Assembly (NCBI GenBank): GCA_903632075.3
Contig: CAHIKZ030001820.1
Location: 237,501-301,500, forward strand
Origin: Acanthosepion pharaonis
Lineage: Eukaryota; Mollusca; Cephalopoda; Sepiida; Sepiidae
DNA length: 64,000 bases
Reading direction: 5' to 3'
Under the pieces are notes generated by a model that saw only the letters and a list, made by a program, of their open reading frames with translations, was not told the origin of the DNA and searched no databases. A program made the position numbers and the translations under genes. Positions 20,905-31,639 of this stretch are shown piece after piece; position 1 is the stretch's first letter, and each line of letters starts with the position of its first letter.

Positions 20905-21012
20905 TCATTATTCAGACTATTGTCCTAATCTTTGTCACCATTTTTATCACAACGTTTCAGCCGTTGTACGCTTCGGCCTTCTCCAGGTGGTTGGAATATC
21001 AATCTGATCCCT
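20905..21012 (-). mobile_element. SINE family A, 3' part
   Basis: The reverse complement contains CCAACCACCTGGAGAAGGCC, GTACAACGGCTGAAACGTTG and the GACAAAG.TTAGGACAATAG tail. It is truncated at the 5' side and abuts the next copy head-on. Confidence 0.75.
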
Positions 21013-21029
21013 TTAATTCACTTACTTGG

Positions 21030-21376
21030 GTAGACTCAAGGACACATGGCACAGTGGATAAAGGCGTTAGTTAGATTCAGACAGGACCCAAAGAGTTTGA
21101 GTTCAATACCCGGTTAAGGCAGAGGAGAACCTGGAGAGGGGAATTAACAGGAGATAACTGATAACTGACATCCATTAAACATGGTAGGTGGAACTAGAAC
21201 AGTCTATTCCAGTGAGCGAAATAAAGGGTTCAGTTCGACATTCCAACCACCTGAAGAAGGCCGGAACGTACAACGGCTGAAACATTGTAATAAATATGGC
21301 GACAAAGATGTGAACAGTCGTCTGAATAATGTAAATCGTATACATAATACCTCTTCTCAGAAATATAGACAGAGCT
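21030..21376 (+). mobile_element. SINE family A, full length
   Basis: The best copy of the family. tRNA-like head: A box tggcacagtggataaagg, B box gagttcaatacccgg. Middle: ggaattaacaggagataact, aactagaacagtctattcc. Core: cacctgaagaaggccgg and ggctgaaacattgtaa. Tail: gcgacaaagatg, gtctgaataatgtaaat, cctcttctcagaaatataga. Length is about 345 bases. The head implies RNA polymerase III transcription; a partner LINE is not evident. Confidence 0.85.
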
Positions 21377-21905
21377 AAATTTGCCGCACTGTTCTTTCAA
21401 AAAGATGGAGTCTCCTCCCCGCCCATGCTTTGGCTATAAGGGACTACTTTAAACAAACCTTTCTAGAGCGTTGTTTCGTAATAAGGGGCAGCATCGATTG
21501 GCCACGATATTCAACTTATCTAACATGAATGGAGTTCTTTATTTGTGGAGTATATTTCCAAAAAGTTTTATCAGAGAATTTTCCACACAGTGGATGAAAA
21601 TAAAGTGTATATCTCAGAACTACTTATTGAAATCAGTGTCGTGATGTATCCTATAGTGTTCTGAGACGCTCGAAGAATTTTGCAATGATGAAGAAGGGTT
21701 TTTGAGCATTTAAGTGACGGAACTCTGATAAGGAATATATAAGTAAAGTGTTATACAAAACTACATAAATAGTTTTGAAAAAAATATGAAAATAACAAAT
21801 AAATATAAATGTTTTAAATGATTTTAAAAAATTGAAAAAGCATACCTACTAAGCATAAGCCTACTTTTGGGAATTTGCGTGGTATGAGGAATAGGCAATA
21901 TGTAT
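21377..21905. other. No gene recognised
   Basis: Nothing supported. Confidence 0.4.
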
Positions 21906-21908
21906 CTA

Positions 21909-22000
21909 TATTTCTGAGATGAGTTGTTCAAACATTATTTACATTATTCGAGCTATTTCCAAAAATTTGTCGCCAATTTATTCAACGTTGTTTTGAGTTT
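21909..22000 (-). mobile_element. SINE family A 3' end, inverted
   Basis: It starts tatttctgagatgag and runs back to ttcaacgttgttttgag. It faces 22030-22130, making an inverted pair with about 85-bp arms. Confidence 0.7.
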
Positions 22001-22029
22001 CCGGCCTTCACCATTCCATACCATCTTAT

Positions 22030-22130
22030 GAATGACGGAGCATACAACGGCGGAAACGTTGTAATAAATATGGCGACAAAGATGAGGAGAATTGTCCGAA
22101 TTATGTAAATAGTGAGAATAAATAAACTGT
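22030..22130 (+). mobile_element. SINE family A 3' end
   Basis: cggagcatacaacggcgg, aaacgttgtaataaatatgg, gacaaagatgagg and gtccgaattatgtaaatag. Confidence 0.75.
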
Positions 22131-22799
22131 TGCTTCCTTACATTTGAGTCTGTAAGCATTTATTTGCCTCAGGTATTGGTAAATATCGGTTATTAATTTC
22201 CCCGTCGATCAGTATTTATGTGGTACGGGAATAAGGTGTTGAGTTATTGGTCTATAAACAGCATGGTCTGGCGTTGACCATGCTTGATTCAAAAATCGGA
22301 CGACTCATACAGCAATCGCTATCACTTGACTTTGCCCTTTCTTTCCGTGCTGATGTTGCTACATGCCTTACTTCTTGCCAATCCCACACTGCGATTTTTT
22401 TCTAAGCTCTATACGAAACATTAAATCTGTTACGAAAAAAGAACTAAAAAAAATGAACACAAAACGATCAGCTTTAACAAAGGACTGGTAACTGGAAAAA
22501 CCGAATGAAAAAAGAATGTTAACAACAAATACTTTTTCACAACCAACCCAGTTCTGCGGAATCAGAATCAACGTTGAGTTTAAGCAAGCGAATGAGCCAA
22601 TTGGAGTAAAGTGCTATGCAGATTTAAATTTTTCCCACTTGTGACAAATGCAGCTATCGACTTTTTTTGCATGCTAGCATGCTAGTTAATATTCGTGTCA
22701 GTCAGCTGTTGACTCTCACGCTGGCCAATAGAATCTACCTGTCTATTCGTGGCAGACAGCTATTGGCTCTCCTTCTGGCTAGTACAAAATGGCCGCAAA
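22131..22799. other. No gene; ~52-bp direct duplication
   Basis: tattcgtgtcagtcagctgt at about 22691 recurs as tattcgtggcagacagctat at about 22743, and the match continues for about 40 bases. Nothing else is supported. Confidence 0.5.
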
Positions 22800-22985
22800 C
22801 TACATGAAAATTGCAGTAGAAGCATGAAAAAATCGATTATTTACAGTATCGATTGGTGTTAAGAAATGCAAAGTCGGTCTTAGCCTTTCCACTAACTTGG
22901 AACATGTGCATGTAAATTTTGGTGCAAATCCGTCAAAAATTGCGGCCGTGCATTCGTTACACACACACACACACACACACACACA
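22800..22985 (+). repeat. Repeat end with (AC)n tail
   Basis: tgtaaattttggtgcaaatc then cgtcaaaaattgcgg runs into (AC)n at 22962-22985. This layout is common at ends of non-autonomous elements in molluscs; the family is not identified. Confidence 0.4.
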
Positions 22986-23560
22986 TCCTGCCTTTTCTAG
23001 ACAGAGATAAGTATAGATTTAGTTGTTTGAAAATATTTATGGATTATAATTGAGTTTATGACTATTTACTTAATAAATTGGTTTTTAGGGGTTTACCTCA
23101 CCGAAAGGAGATTTTGTTACCCTAATTTAGGCTCCAGCAAAATAGTCCGTATTATTGAAGTGTTAAAATTTGTCTTAAAGCCGACAAGTAAATTGAAACT
23201 TTCATATTCAATTATTGTCTTACTCATGACTTTGGTGTAAATTATCTGCGAAAAAAATTGACTGTAGGCCCTTTGAAATCGTCAGCCAATATAATATTCA
23301 AAACATCGTCTTTGCCTTCGTTGTTTTTGTTAGTGACTTTCTCATATCCTCAATCAAATTTCTAAATTAAATTTGTTTTCTCCGTTGTGAAATAATCATT
23401 TTCACGCATCATTAGCTGAGAGAAAGAGAATATTTTTTTTTGGCTCTGTCTTTCTTTAAATGAAAATCACTGACAGCTTTTTTTCAGAGAACAAATTGAA
23501 TTTCACGAACTATATAAGAAATATTTACTACCGTCAGATTCGCTGATACAAGAACACTGT

Positions 23561-23563
<3 letters not shown>
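22986..23563. other. No gene recognised
   Basis: Nothing supported. Confidence 0.4.

Positions 23564-23601
<38 letters not shown>
23564..23601. repeat. (TA)n tail of SINE family E
   Basis: Pure TA run at the 3' side of the minus-strand SINE that follows. Confidence 0.9.
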
Positions 23602-23605
<4 letters not shown>

Positions 23606-23790
23606 TATACATTATTTTTATAGATACACTTTATTTAATAAAACAGTATTAATTACACTTACCAGCCTGAATGTTCGAGAAATGTCGTAGAAAATATTCG
23701 TTCTGCGACAGGCATCGAATCCGTATTCCTATACGGGAACAGTAATTTGACCTGATGTGCTGTACCATTCAGCTACAGAGAAGCGTCTGG
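23602..23790 (-). mobile_element. SINE family E, copy 1
   Basis: The minus strand has a tRNA-like head with D-arm GCTGAATGGTACAGC and B box GGATTCGATGCC. The body is CGAATATTTTCTACG, ACATTCAGGCTGGTAAGTG. The acceptor halves TTCTCTG and CGCAGAA can pair at most positions. The tail runs into (TA)n. The same body occurs twice at 35740-36150. Confidence 0.75.
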
Positions 23791-24400
23791 TTAGCAAAGT
23801 CTGAATTACTGTTTATAAATACACAATCTTCGTTGAATTTTCTCGATCGATTATTTCTTCTCAGGAGAAATATCTGGACGCAAGTAGAAAGTATATTAAT
23901 TAATTGTCGAACAATCCATTTCATAATATGTTGTCATTGTTTAAATTGTGATGGAAACATAATCTGATTTAAATAACACACATACACTCAGGCACCGAAA
24001 TATATATAAATTGACATCAAATATGGATAAGAACCAGACAGAATGATAGGATAATGAACAAGTAAGAAAAGTTTATATATTTAACATTTTTATTAAGGCT
24101 TTCTCAGATAATGAGATAATTTCCAGGAGCTTCTAAACGACACATCGTTTTTCCTTGAATTCGGAAAGCAATAAATTGTACTAACTTTGTTTAATAAGTC
24201 AAATACACGTGAAAACTAATTAACCAATGAAAATCAAGAAAGACAAAAATTGAAAATAGCAGAATTTTCCTCCAAATATCACTCTGTGATAAAGCTTTAA
24301 TAAAATTGAAATATATCCGGTTGATAAATGTTTCTTATTTGTTCATTATCCCATCATAAACTTTCTTTCAAGCATCTTTCCTTGAAGACGACCGACACGG
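23791..24400. other. No gene recognised
   Basis: Nothing supported. Confidence 0.4.
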
Positions 24401-24416
24401 AAATTGAATTAATCTT

Positions 24417-24700
24417 TTATGAGTTTTTCCAGCATTCTACCATTTTTCCGTTTTTCAGGCCTAAACGAATATAGAAATTGTTCATATTATTTCGAGAACT
24501 TTTGGCTAGTTCTATAGCCATTATCAAGGGTGTTTTTTTTGGGGGGGGATGCTGAATGTCTGTGTATTTTCGTCTACATAGTAGTTTTGCTGCGTGGAAT
24601 ACGTGCCGGTTGGGGGTATTTGTTTTTTTGGTGGTCACGTGCTCGGCGCGGCCGGTTGATACATTAATATATATGTGTATATACTTCGGTAGCAACATCT
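24417..24700 (-). pseudogene. PLE N-terminus and terminal repeat
   Basis: On the minus strand MLLPKYIHIYIN begins at 24698, the point where other PLE copies here also read LLPKY. Downstream, a motif CTTGATAATGG-hairpin-CC then AAAAG lies at 24500-24530 (hairpin GGCTA-TAGAAC-TAGCC, 24504-24519). NNMNNFYIRLGLKNGKM then reads like the start of another PLE copy. The arrangement suggests tandem PLE termini. Confidence 0.5.
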
Positions 24701-25570
24701 AAACATTTTTTCATTAAATATGGCTGACACAGTAGATTTTTTTAAAATCATTTATTCATTCGTTCTTCCGTATTCTAAGAGGGGAGTACAGATATTTTCC
24801 ATAATTTGCACTGTCCCTTTCTGCTACTTCATAAGTCATTTTCAAGGGTGTTTTGTTTTAGGTGTTGCAAGATTTTTCCTCATATTTTACTGTTTAAGTT
24901 GTATCTTATTTGTGCGTTTTTGGAATAGGAACGTTTTTTCGAGCCTTCGCGTATTGGGCGCGGCTAGAATTCGCGTGAACATCTTCTTTAAATAAAACTT
25001 TTAACACCATTTTCACCGTTAAATAAATGGAGGTTGATAGTAGGTGAGAGATGTTTAATATACAGGATCTCTCTAATAGCGAGATGTTTACGGCAATGTG
25101 ATTTATATAGAATTTTTGATGTATTCGAATACATCAAAAATTTTTCTTAAGGATTCTTTTAAATTGTGGCTGGATAGAATTTTTATTATTATTTTTTTTA
25201 TAGCACTTTGATTCGATAAGTGACACGTGAAGCGTCTACTCAAGGAGGTGATAGTTTTTCAATATAGGTAATTGATTTAAGACAAGTAACACTTGTACTG
25301 GGCAGTGTAATTGATGCACTGTATTGATCATCTCTATTTTAGATTTGATAGCGTTATTTTGATTAGTGACAGCAAGGTTTGAGGTTTGTATTTCTTGTAA
25401 TATATTATCAGTTTTAGATGTTTTTTTCTTGGAAATTAGGACATAAACATGGTATTTAATGATTCTTCGTACAGCGAATTCGTTCTGCTTATACTTATTT
25501 TACATCTGGTTGCAGTAAAATATGTTGATGCTTTATTGTGTGGTATATTTATTACTGGTGTAGTCTAATT
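24701..25570 (-). pseudogene. Probable PLE RT/endonuclease remnant and terminal repeat
   Basis: The minus strand at 25480-25560 (QM, NKYKQNEFAVRRIIKY) resembles 52870-52940, which leads into recognisable PLE endonuclease. 24835-24870 carries another TTGAAAATG...GAAAG terminal motif. The middle is too decayed to read. Assignment is by position and the match to the 52-kb copy. Confidence 0.4.
25111..25142. repeat. Perfect 32-bp palindrome
   Basis: aatttttgatgtattc is followed immediately by its exact reverse complement. Purpose unknown. Confidence 0.9.
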
Positions 25571-25607
25571 TTTGTAAGAGTAATTTTATTTGTTCATTAA
25601 TGATGTA

Positions 25608-25863
25608 CAGTGTAACCCGGATATAAGAGAAACCCGGATATAAAAGAGATTTTCTCTGGTCCCAAAATATAGCCTGTGTTAATGTATATAAAATAGACCA
25701 AACCCGGATATAAGAGAAACCCGGATATAAAAGAGATTTTCTCTGGTCCCAAATTAGAGCCTGTGTTAATGTATATAAAATAGACCAAACCCAGATATAA
25801 GAGAAACCCGGATATAAGAGACTTCTCCGGTCCCGACAACTCTCTTATATCCGGGTTACACTG
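25608..25863. mobile_element. MITE of pogo/Tigger or mariner type
   Basis: Terminal inverted repeats begin CAGTGTAACCCGGATATAAG at 25608 and end with the same sequence inverted at 25863. Both ends are flanked by TA (25606-25607, 25864-25865), the target duplication of Tc1/mariner/pogo elements. The 256-bp element contains no transposase. Inside, an 87-bp unit starting aacccggatataagaga repeats at 25614, 25701 and 25788. The minus-strand frame over it is a repeat artefact. Confidence 0.9.
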
Positions 25864-25973
25864 TAGTTGTGAAAATTATTTTTGACTAATAACGAAAGCG
25901 TCTGGGGCAGTAAAAATTACGAAAACTATCTGTATCCACTTACTCCATTTTTCTTTATATGTGCAATATCATT

Positions 25974-28804
25974 TCAGGATGTAGGCGATCATGGCTCTCC
26001 GCCTTGTTCTATCCCTTGCTGCTCTCAGGAAGTCCCTTCTCTCTGCTTTCTCCCCCATGTTCTCTCATCCACATGCTCAAGCTCGTCAGGTGTATCACGC
26101 GATGCTTTCCCCTGTCTCTCTCTCTATTTGGCCAATGAGCATCAGATTCTTCAGGCCCCTCATCCTCATTATGTATCCCAGAAATTTCAGCTGCCTCTTC
26201 CTGATGTTAAGTATAAGCCTCCTTCCTGTTTGCGACCTCACTAAGTTCTCATCATCGCTAACACGCTCGGTCCATGATATCCTTAGCATCCTTCTGTAGA
26301 AACAAATCTCTGTCGCCTCGAGTGTCTTCTGCATCTTTGAGAAAAGCGTTCATCATTCGTTGCCGTAAAGAAGGACAGATGTCACGTAACAGCTCAGTAT
26401 TCTTTTCTTTGTAACCAAAGAAATCCTCTTGTCTCGCAATACTCTGCCCAGCTTTTGGAATGTGTTCTTGGCCATCGTAATTACGTCTACGGATCTCAGT
26501 GTCGCGCATACCGTCCTCTGCCAAGACGCTTCCTAGATATTTAGACTTCCGAGTCGGCTTGATTCTAGAGTTCCCAACCTGCAAATCGCATTTTGTTCTC
26601 TTCCTCTTAATGATGACGATGAATTCTGTCTTCGTGTAGTTTATGCTTAGTCTTTTTTTCTCATTCTCCCTCGCTAATTCTGTAGGAGATTTTGTAATTT
26701 CTTTTCTGTGTCTGCTCTCAGTATTGTGTCATCGGCATATCTTATGTTGTTAAGGTTGTGTCCGCCAATGCTAAATTTCAGTAGGGTTTCCAGTACTCTC
26801 AGAATTTCCTCGCTCTATAGGTTGAACAGGTCGGGTGGAAGACGCATCCTTGCCTTACGTCTCTATTTTGTATATTCACTAAACTCGTTCCCTATGCGTA
26901 TGCATGCTGTTTGCTGCCAGGATAAGTTCTTGATTATTCTGATATCCCTCATGAATATCTTAAGGTTTCTGAGGAGTTCCATCAGATCCATGTGGCGTAC
27001 ATTGTCGAAGGCCGTTGCGTATTCTATGAAACATAGGTACACGTCCTTCAGCATCTCTCTCGTTCTTTCTGATAACATTCTGTGCATGAATATCGCGTTC
27101 CTTGTTTCGGTGTCTTTAAGGAACCCGCACTGTTTTTATTCTATCTCTGGTATGATTAAGCTACGCGCTCTATTCAACAAAATATGGATGCTGAGTTTTG
27201 TTACGTGGCTCATTAGGCTTATTATTAAGTGGAGTCCGGATTCATTTGCTCCTGGTTTCTTAGGCAGAGCTATGAAGATAGATCTGCTGACGTCTTCCAG
27301 TATATCCCCGCTACGGTAGATTTCATTTGTTATTTCGGTGATCTTGCCTATGCCAAAGCCATCTAAGGCTGTCAGCATTTCCGCTACAATTCCGTCTGGC
27401 CCTGCTACCTTGTTTCTCTCCAGTTTGGCTAGTGTGGCTTTTAATTCGGTTTTCAGCATTTTACGTTCGTCAGTTGTTCTGCACATTGTTTGTTGTCTCC
27501 TTTCATCGTGGAAGAGTTCTCCAATATACTCGCTCCAGCGTTGAAGAATGTTTCCCTTCTTTAATATGAGTGTTCCTTCCTTTGATTTTAGGGAGCCTCT
27601 TGACAAACATGCTTTCTCTCATGTTAGTCGTTTTATTTCTTTGTGCATCTCTCTTTTGTTGGTAGTAGTCAATCTTTCTATTTCTGCACATTTTTCGTTT
27701 AGCTATTTTTTAGCTTGCCTGCATTTAGTCCTTATTTCATTGTGTAATTTTCTGTACTCCGTTCCTTATCTTGGCCGAGTTTTCTGTCTGCTTTTCCATC
27801 ATCTCGAGAATCTCATCAGTCATCCAGTCGTTTTTTTCCTTCTCCGTCCTGTCTCTTTTGGGATGATAACTTTTTCTGATGTCACTAAAGAGTATCGAGG
27901 TGCGTCCCATTTTGAGTTTCCATTGTGTACCTCGTTCCTTTTCTTTACATTGTCCATATATTTTTCTTTTGGGTTAGGGTCGCTCAGGCGTTTGTTGTAT
28001 AACAGTTTGGGTTCTGCATTTGGCTTCTTCAATTTCTTCAGTTTCGCTCTTAGTTTACATATAAGAGTGCAATGATCGATTCCGTTGTCGTCACTTGTGT
28101 AGGTCTTGCAGTGAATCATAGCATTCCTGAATCTTTTGTTGATGGTTATATAATCAACTTAGTTCTTAGTTTCTCCTCCTGGACTCCTCCATGTTCATAT
28201 TCGTCTCGGATGATCTTGGGGCCATTTGTTGTCTATTACCTAGTCATTGGCCGTGCACCATTGGATCCATTTTTCTCTACGTTCCAGACAGTTTCCTAGT
28301 CCGAATCTTCACCTATATAATCCAACCTTTCCCTGTCTGATTTGGCGTTTATGTCTCCTACGATCATTACTTCCTGGGATGTGCATCGAGCCTTGGCACT
28401 GTCTAGCATGGAGTAGAAAGTCTCGATATACTCCTTGCTTTGTGTCGTCGGTACGTAAACTACTATAATAGCCACGTTGACGGCTTCCTTTGTAGCTTCC
28501 TTACCAGAATTCTTTCTAAAGGTTGGTGGTATCCTAGAACGCATTTCTGAAATTCACTATCATGTATTTGTCCTCATATGGCGTTCTTCTTGCCGCCTGC
28601 ATAAATCATCCTGTGTTTGTCACTGACAAAATCATCGTTGTTCGGACATCTAGATTCACATGCACCTAGAATATTGATGTTAAGTCTGTTCATCTCTTGC
28701 TTAATATTATCACACTGGTCGCAGTTCAATGTCCATACGTTCCATGTCCTGTGAGTTATATTCTGTTTCATGTTAGCAGTCGCAGGGCAACGGTCCCGTG
28801 ACAC
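25974..28804 (-). pseudogene. RTE/BovB-type non-LTR retrotransposon, nearly full length
   Basis: The minus strand runs from RTWNVWTLN...MNRLNINILGACESR (28574-28804, start of the APE-type endonuclease) through GDINAK and GIDHCTL (its catalytic Asp and His motifs), ending near 28080. The linker KLKKLKKPNAEPKL follows, then RT: NKVAGPDGIVAEML, SIFIALPKKPGA (27136-27420), DVYLCFIEYATAFDNVRH (about 27000), and catalytic YADD at 26728-26739. After that come KSKYLGSVLAEDG and the C-terminal RRMLRISWTERV, RQLKFLGYIMR, with the stop at 25974-25976. At least six frame changes and several stops make it dead. The protein type is the one often annotated as craniofacial development protein 2-like. Fragments of the same family lie at 46750-48062 and 54210-54475. 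Confidence 0.85.
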
Positions 28805-28949
28805 CTGTCGCTCATGTCATACCTTTCCGGGCGAGGGACAGGTTCCGAAGAATTTTATCCCACTTTAAGCTGTTTATGCTAGCAGTCGCTGGAATTGCTT
28901 GTGAGAAAAAAAAAATGAGTACGAAAGAAAATCGACTTGCAATATTTTT

Positions 28950-29515
28950 TATTATTATCATTATTATTATCAGTTATATCTGCTTCCTCCAGAGTCTGCA
29001 GTATGACGATAAATTACATCCGGCAGCAAGGCCTCTGATAGGGAGATTGGAGGATTTGCAGAGCGCTGACCCACCTCCTGATTACAACGAATATTCACTT
29101 ATTGTAAAATTACCAACAATACATCTTCTGCATTTAAAGGCATACAATTGCGTTCATAATATTTCGATTTCAACATTAAATAATCTATATAGATTGATAT
29201 GCTGTCAAGCAAAAGGAATCAAAAAACGAAATTTCACGACATTAATCCATATAATAGATAATCACACCGTATTCCAAAATATAACTTCAATATAAAATAC
29301 ACTTATCACCGCATCTAGTATTAATTTTTTTCTGTGTTAGGCTGGTTGCCGTCTGAGATGACAGGACGCACGTATGTATTGTTATTCAATCTATGGCTGG
29401 CTGAAAATATACCTTTCCAAAGGTATTGAAATTTGAACTCGGGTTTTCTCTTCGGGTCATTTCACTGGATCTAACCAACGCCTTTATCCACGGTGCCATC
29501 TGTCCTCAAGGTTAC
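28950..29515 (-). mobile_element. SINE family B, copy 2, split by an insertion
   Basis: The tail side (28950-29003: TTA repeats, cagttatatctgcttcctcc, agagtctgcagtatga) and the head side (29335-29515: ttaggctggttgccg to cacggtgccatctgtcctc) match the intact copy at 20577-20880. They are separated by about 330 bases of repeat F. Confidence 0.75.
29003..29335 (+). repeat. Dispersed repeat F, copy 3, nested in SINE B
   Basis: It opens cgataaattacatccggc followed by agcaaggcctctgatagg, as in 5650-5690, and contains ccaacaatacat as in the other copies. The exact target duplication is unclear; agtat occurs on both sides. Confidence 0.65.
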
Positions 29516-29735
29516 ATGGAACAGTGGATAAAGAGCGTGAGTTCAATACCCGGTTAAGGCAGTGGAGAACCTGGTGAGGGGAATTAACAGGAGATAACCA
29601 CATGAAGAAGGCCAGAGCGCACAACGGCCAAAACCTTGTGGTAAACCTGTCGACAAAGATGAGGACAATAGCCCGAATAATGTGAATAGTGTACATAATG
29701 CCTCATCTCAGAAATACAGACACACACACATACAC
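29514..29735 (+). mobile_element. SINE family A, shortened copy
   Basis: Head acatggaacagtggataaag and gagttcaatacccgg, then aggggaattaacaggagata. It goes directly to catgaagaaggccagagcg and the tail, having lost about 60 bases of the middle. It ends in (AC)n (29718-29750). Confidence 0.8.
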
Positions 29736-29985
29736 AGAAACACACACACATATATATATTGTGTATATTTAGGCAGCAATTTTCTATTGATGCCTGTTTC
29801 ATTAAATAACATAGACAAGTTTTGTCTATTTATTTTAAGTAAGTTCCTTTTATATTGTCTGATAAGCTTAATCACATTATTGTTGAAAGACGAAAAGAAA
29901 TCACCATATCGATACATGTTTTAATCCTATCTAAGCTTTCGGCTTATATAAGCCATTATCAAAGATGACAATTACTTTTCAATAT
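29708..29985 (-). pseudogene. PLE N-terminus and terminal repeat
   Basis: The minus strand from 29917 reads MYRYGDFFSSFNNNVIKLIR, then LLKINRQNLSMLFNET and LLPKYTQYIYV, ending in the TA/AC microsatellite. Just upstream is TTTGATAATGG-hairpin-CCGAAAGC, with hairpin GGCTT-ATAT-AAGCC at 29941-29954. Near-identical N-termini occur at 37430-37560 (minus), 38110-38240 (plus) and 60300-60480 (plus). Confidence 0.75.
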
Positions 29986-30129
29986 ATCAACCAATACACG
30001 GAACAATAATGATAGTCTGTTTTTGTTGCGTGAAAACTTTCAAAGCAACGACTAACTACAGCTCGTTACGTCACACATGACCACTCCAGAGTGAAAACGA
30101 GAAGTATTAAGTATGGGAAACCATTGGTA

Positions 30130-30970
30130 TCAACCAAATGACTTCTGTTATCAATTATAGGCATTTAAGAATATTTGAAGAGATTCCGTAGTTTATTTTG
30201 TTCAGGTTAGGTTTCAACTGTTTTATGTATAAAGCTTCAAGAATTTTTACTTTTTGTTTATTGTTTTCATGTTTAAGTGTTGTTGTGTTTTCAAAAGGGA
30301 TTTTCCGGAATTATGTACGCGTCCAGGCATGTTGTTTTAAATGCCTAAAAATCATTCAAATGTAGAGTCAACCGTCGTGAAAGCGCGTTTGTGGTGTGAC
30401 CGACATAAATATTATTTAATCCATTTGAGATTCAATATCCCAAAGGGGAATTGGATTTTAAACTATGTTGTTTTTTTTGCAAATCGCTAACAGGGAGTAG
30501 GGAAGAATCATTGCAAACAATTAACTTGGATATACTAGATTTTTTGCTAGGATCTGATGTAGATATATTAGTATTTAGTATATTTTCATCTTGTTTTGTA
30601 ATTAGTATTTATTTAACTACGATATAAGAGATTAATATGTTTGGGATTAGTTGAAACATTATGATATAGGAGATTAATATGTTTGGGATTAGTTGAAGGA
30701 GTATTATGTTCTATTTGCTTAGTATTACGACTTCTAAGAAAGCATTTTATTTGTTCATCAACTATATAATTTGGAAAGCTGTTATTAATAAGTGTTTGTT
30801 TTATATTCTTTAGTTCAATGTAACAAAATACATTAATACATTTGTAGGGATTTTTTCCTATTTTTTAGTATTTTGTTTAGCGTTTGGAATGCTTCCTGTC
30901 TATCCCAATACGTCTTCGGATCTAGTCCTCTGTTAAAGCACTTATCGGATATCTAAATTCAAAAAATTCA
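30130..30970 (-). pseudogene. PLE RT C-terminus and GIY-YIG endonuclease
   Basis: On the minus strand, RT-end sequence near 30960-30700 (FNRGLDPKTYWDRQEAFQ, NKILKNRKKSLQ) is followed by endonuclease. The YVGHTTNALSRRLTLHLND part (about 30350-30410) carries the YxG motif and the arginine helix of the GIY-YIG fold. The C-terminus is VKILEALYIKQLKPNLNKIN, NILKCL then stop (about 30135). A 44-bp tandem duplication, gattaatatgtttgggatta, sits at 30621-30702. Downstream on the same strand is a PLE terminal repeat, then the start of another copy: a head-to-tail arrangement. Confidence 0.8.
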
Positions 30971-31039
30971 AATGGATATTGATTCCTATTATTATTTGCA
31001 ATATATTTAATATTTTATAGATAAAGCTTCCCAAATGAA

Positions 31040-31612
31040 ATTGCTGTCTTTACCCATCATAGAGGAACTAGACGCCTGGCGAGCAACACGCTGAGCCTTC
31101 ACGTTTTCAACTATCTTGAAGTGGAGTGACTATATCGAATCATTAGATGCGTCTACTGCAAAGAAAATCCAGAATGGAACATGCAAAATCATGGGTCCTG
31201 ATCTGGCATCCCGTCTACTGTCACTTTCTGACGGATGTGTTGTGGCTTCGGTCTGTCTCTTCTACACATATTTTCACGACAACTGCTCCGACGAGCTACT
31301 TACGCTGGTTCTCAGACTGCATGAATATAAGCGTACTACTGGGTTGGCATCTCGGTCTCCCCCTTTCACTGTCGAAACTGTTAAATGTAGCCGTCTCTTC
31401 TACTTCAGCAGCTTCTTATCTTGCACTTCCCTCCCGTGGAACTCCCTTCCTCTTACTGGTTTCAAGTGTAATGTCAATCGGTATTTTTCATCGCTTGATC
31501 TTGTTCCCCGTCCTTCTTTTTATCCATTCCTTAAACACACCTCTTTATCTTGGTATCTACGCTCTGTAATCCCTTGCGTCTTAGTGGCAGTCCCGCCTTG
31601 CTTGGGGTGAAA
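31040..31612 (+). pseudogene. CR1-type LINE, C-terminal fragment
   Basis: The long plus frame from 31116 reads as the post-RT region of the family also seen at 7300 and 33140: GPDLASRLLSLS, VVASVCLFYTYFHDNCSDEL, LVLRLHEYKRTTGLASRS, then WNSLPLTGFKCNVNRY and SVIPCVLVAVPPCLG. It is open for 164 codons but lacks the RT, so it is a 5'-truncated copy. Confidence 0.8.
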
Positions 31613-31639
31613 TGCTTAAAAAAAAGAAGAAAGACTGTT

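Noticed and set aside
26708..28075. 203- and 175-codon plus-strand frames
   Set aside because: Antisense shadows of the RTE-type LINE, whose motifs are on the minus strand.
25974..28804. Host gene related to craniofacial development protein 2
   Set aside because: That annotation is commonly applied to RTE-type LINE protein; here there is RT with YADD, frameshifts and dispersed copies.
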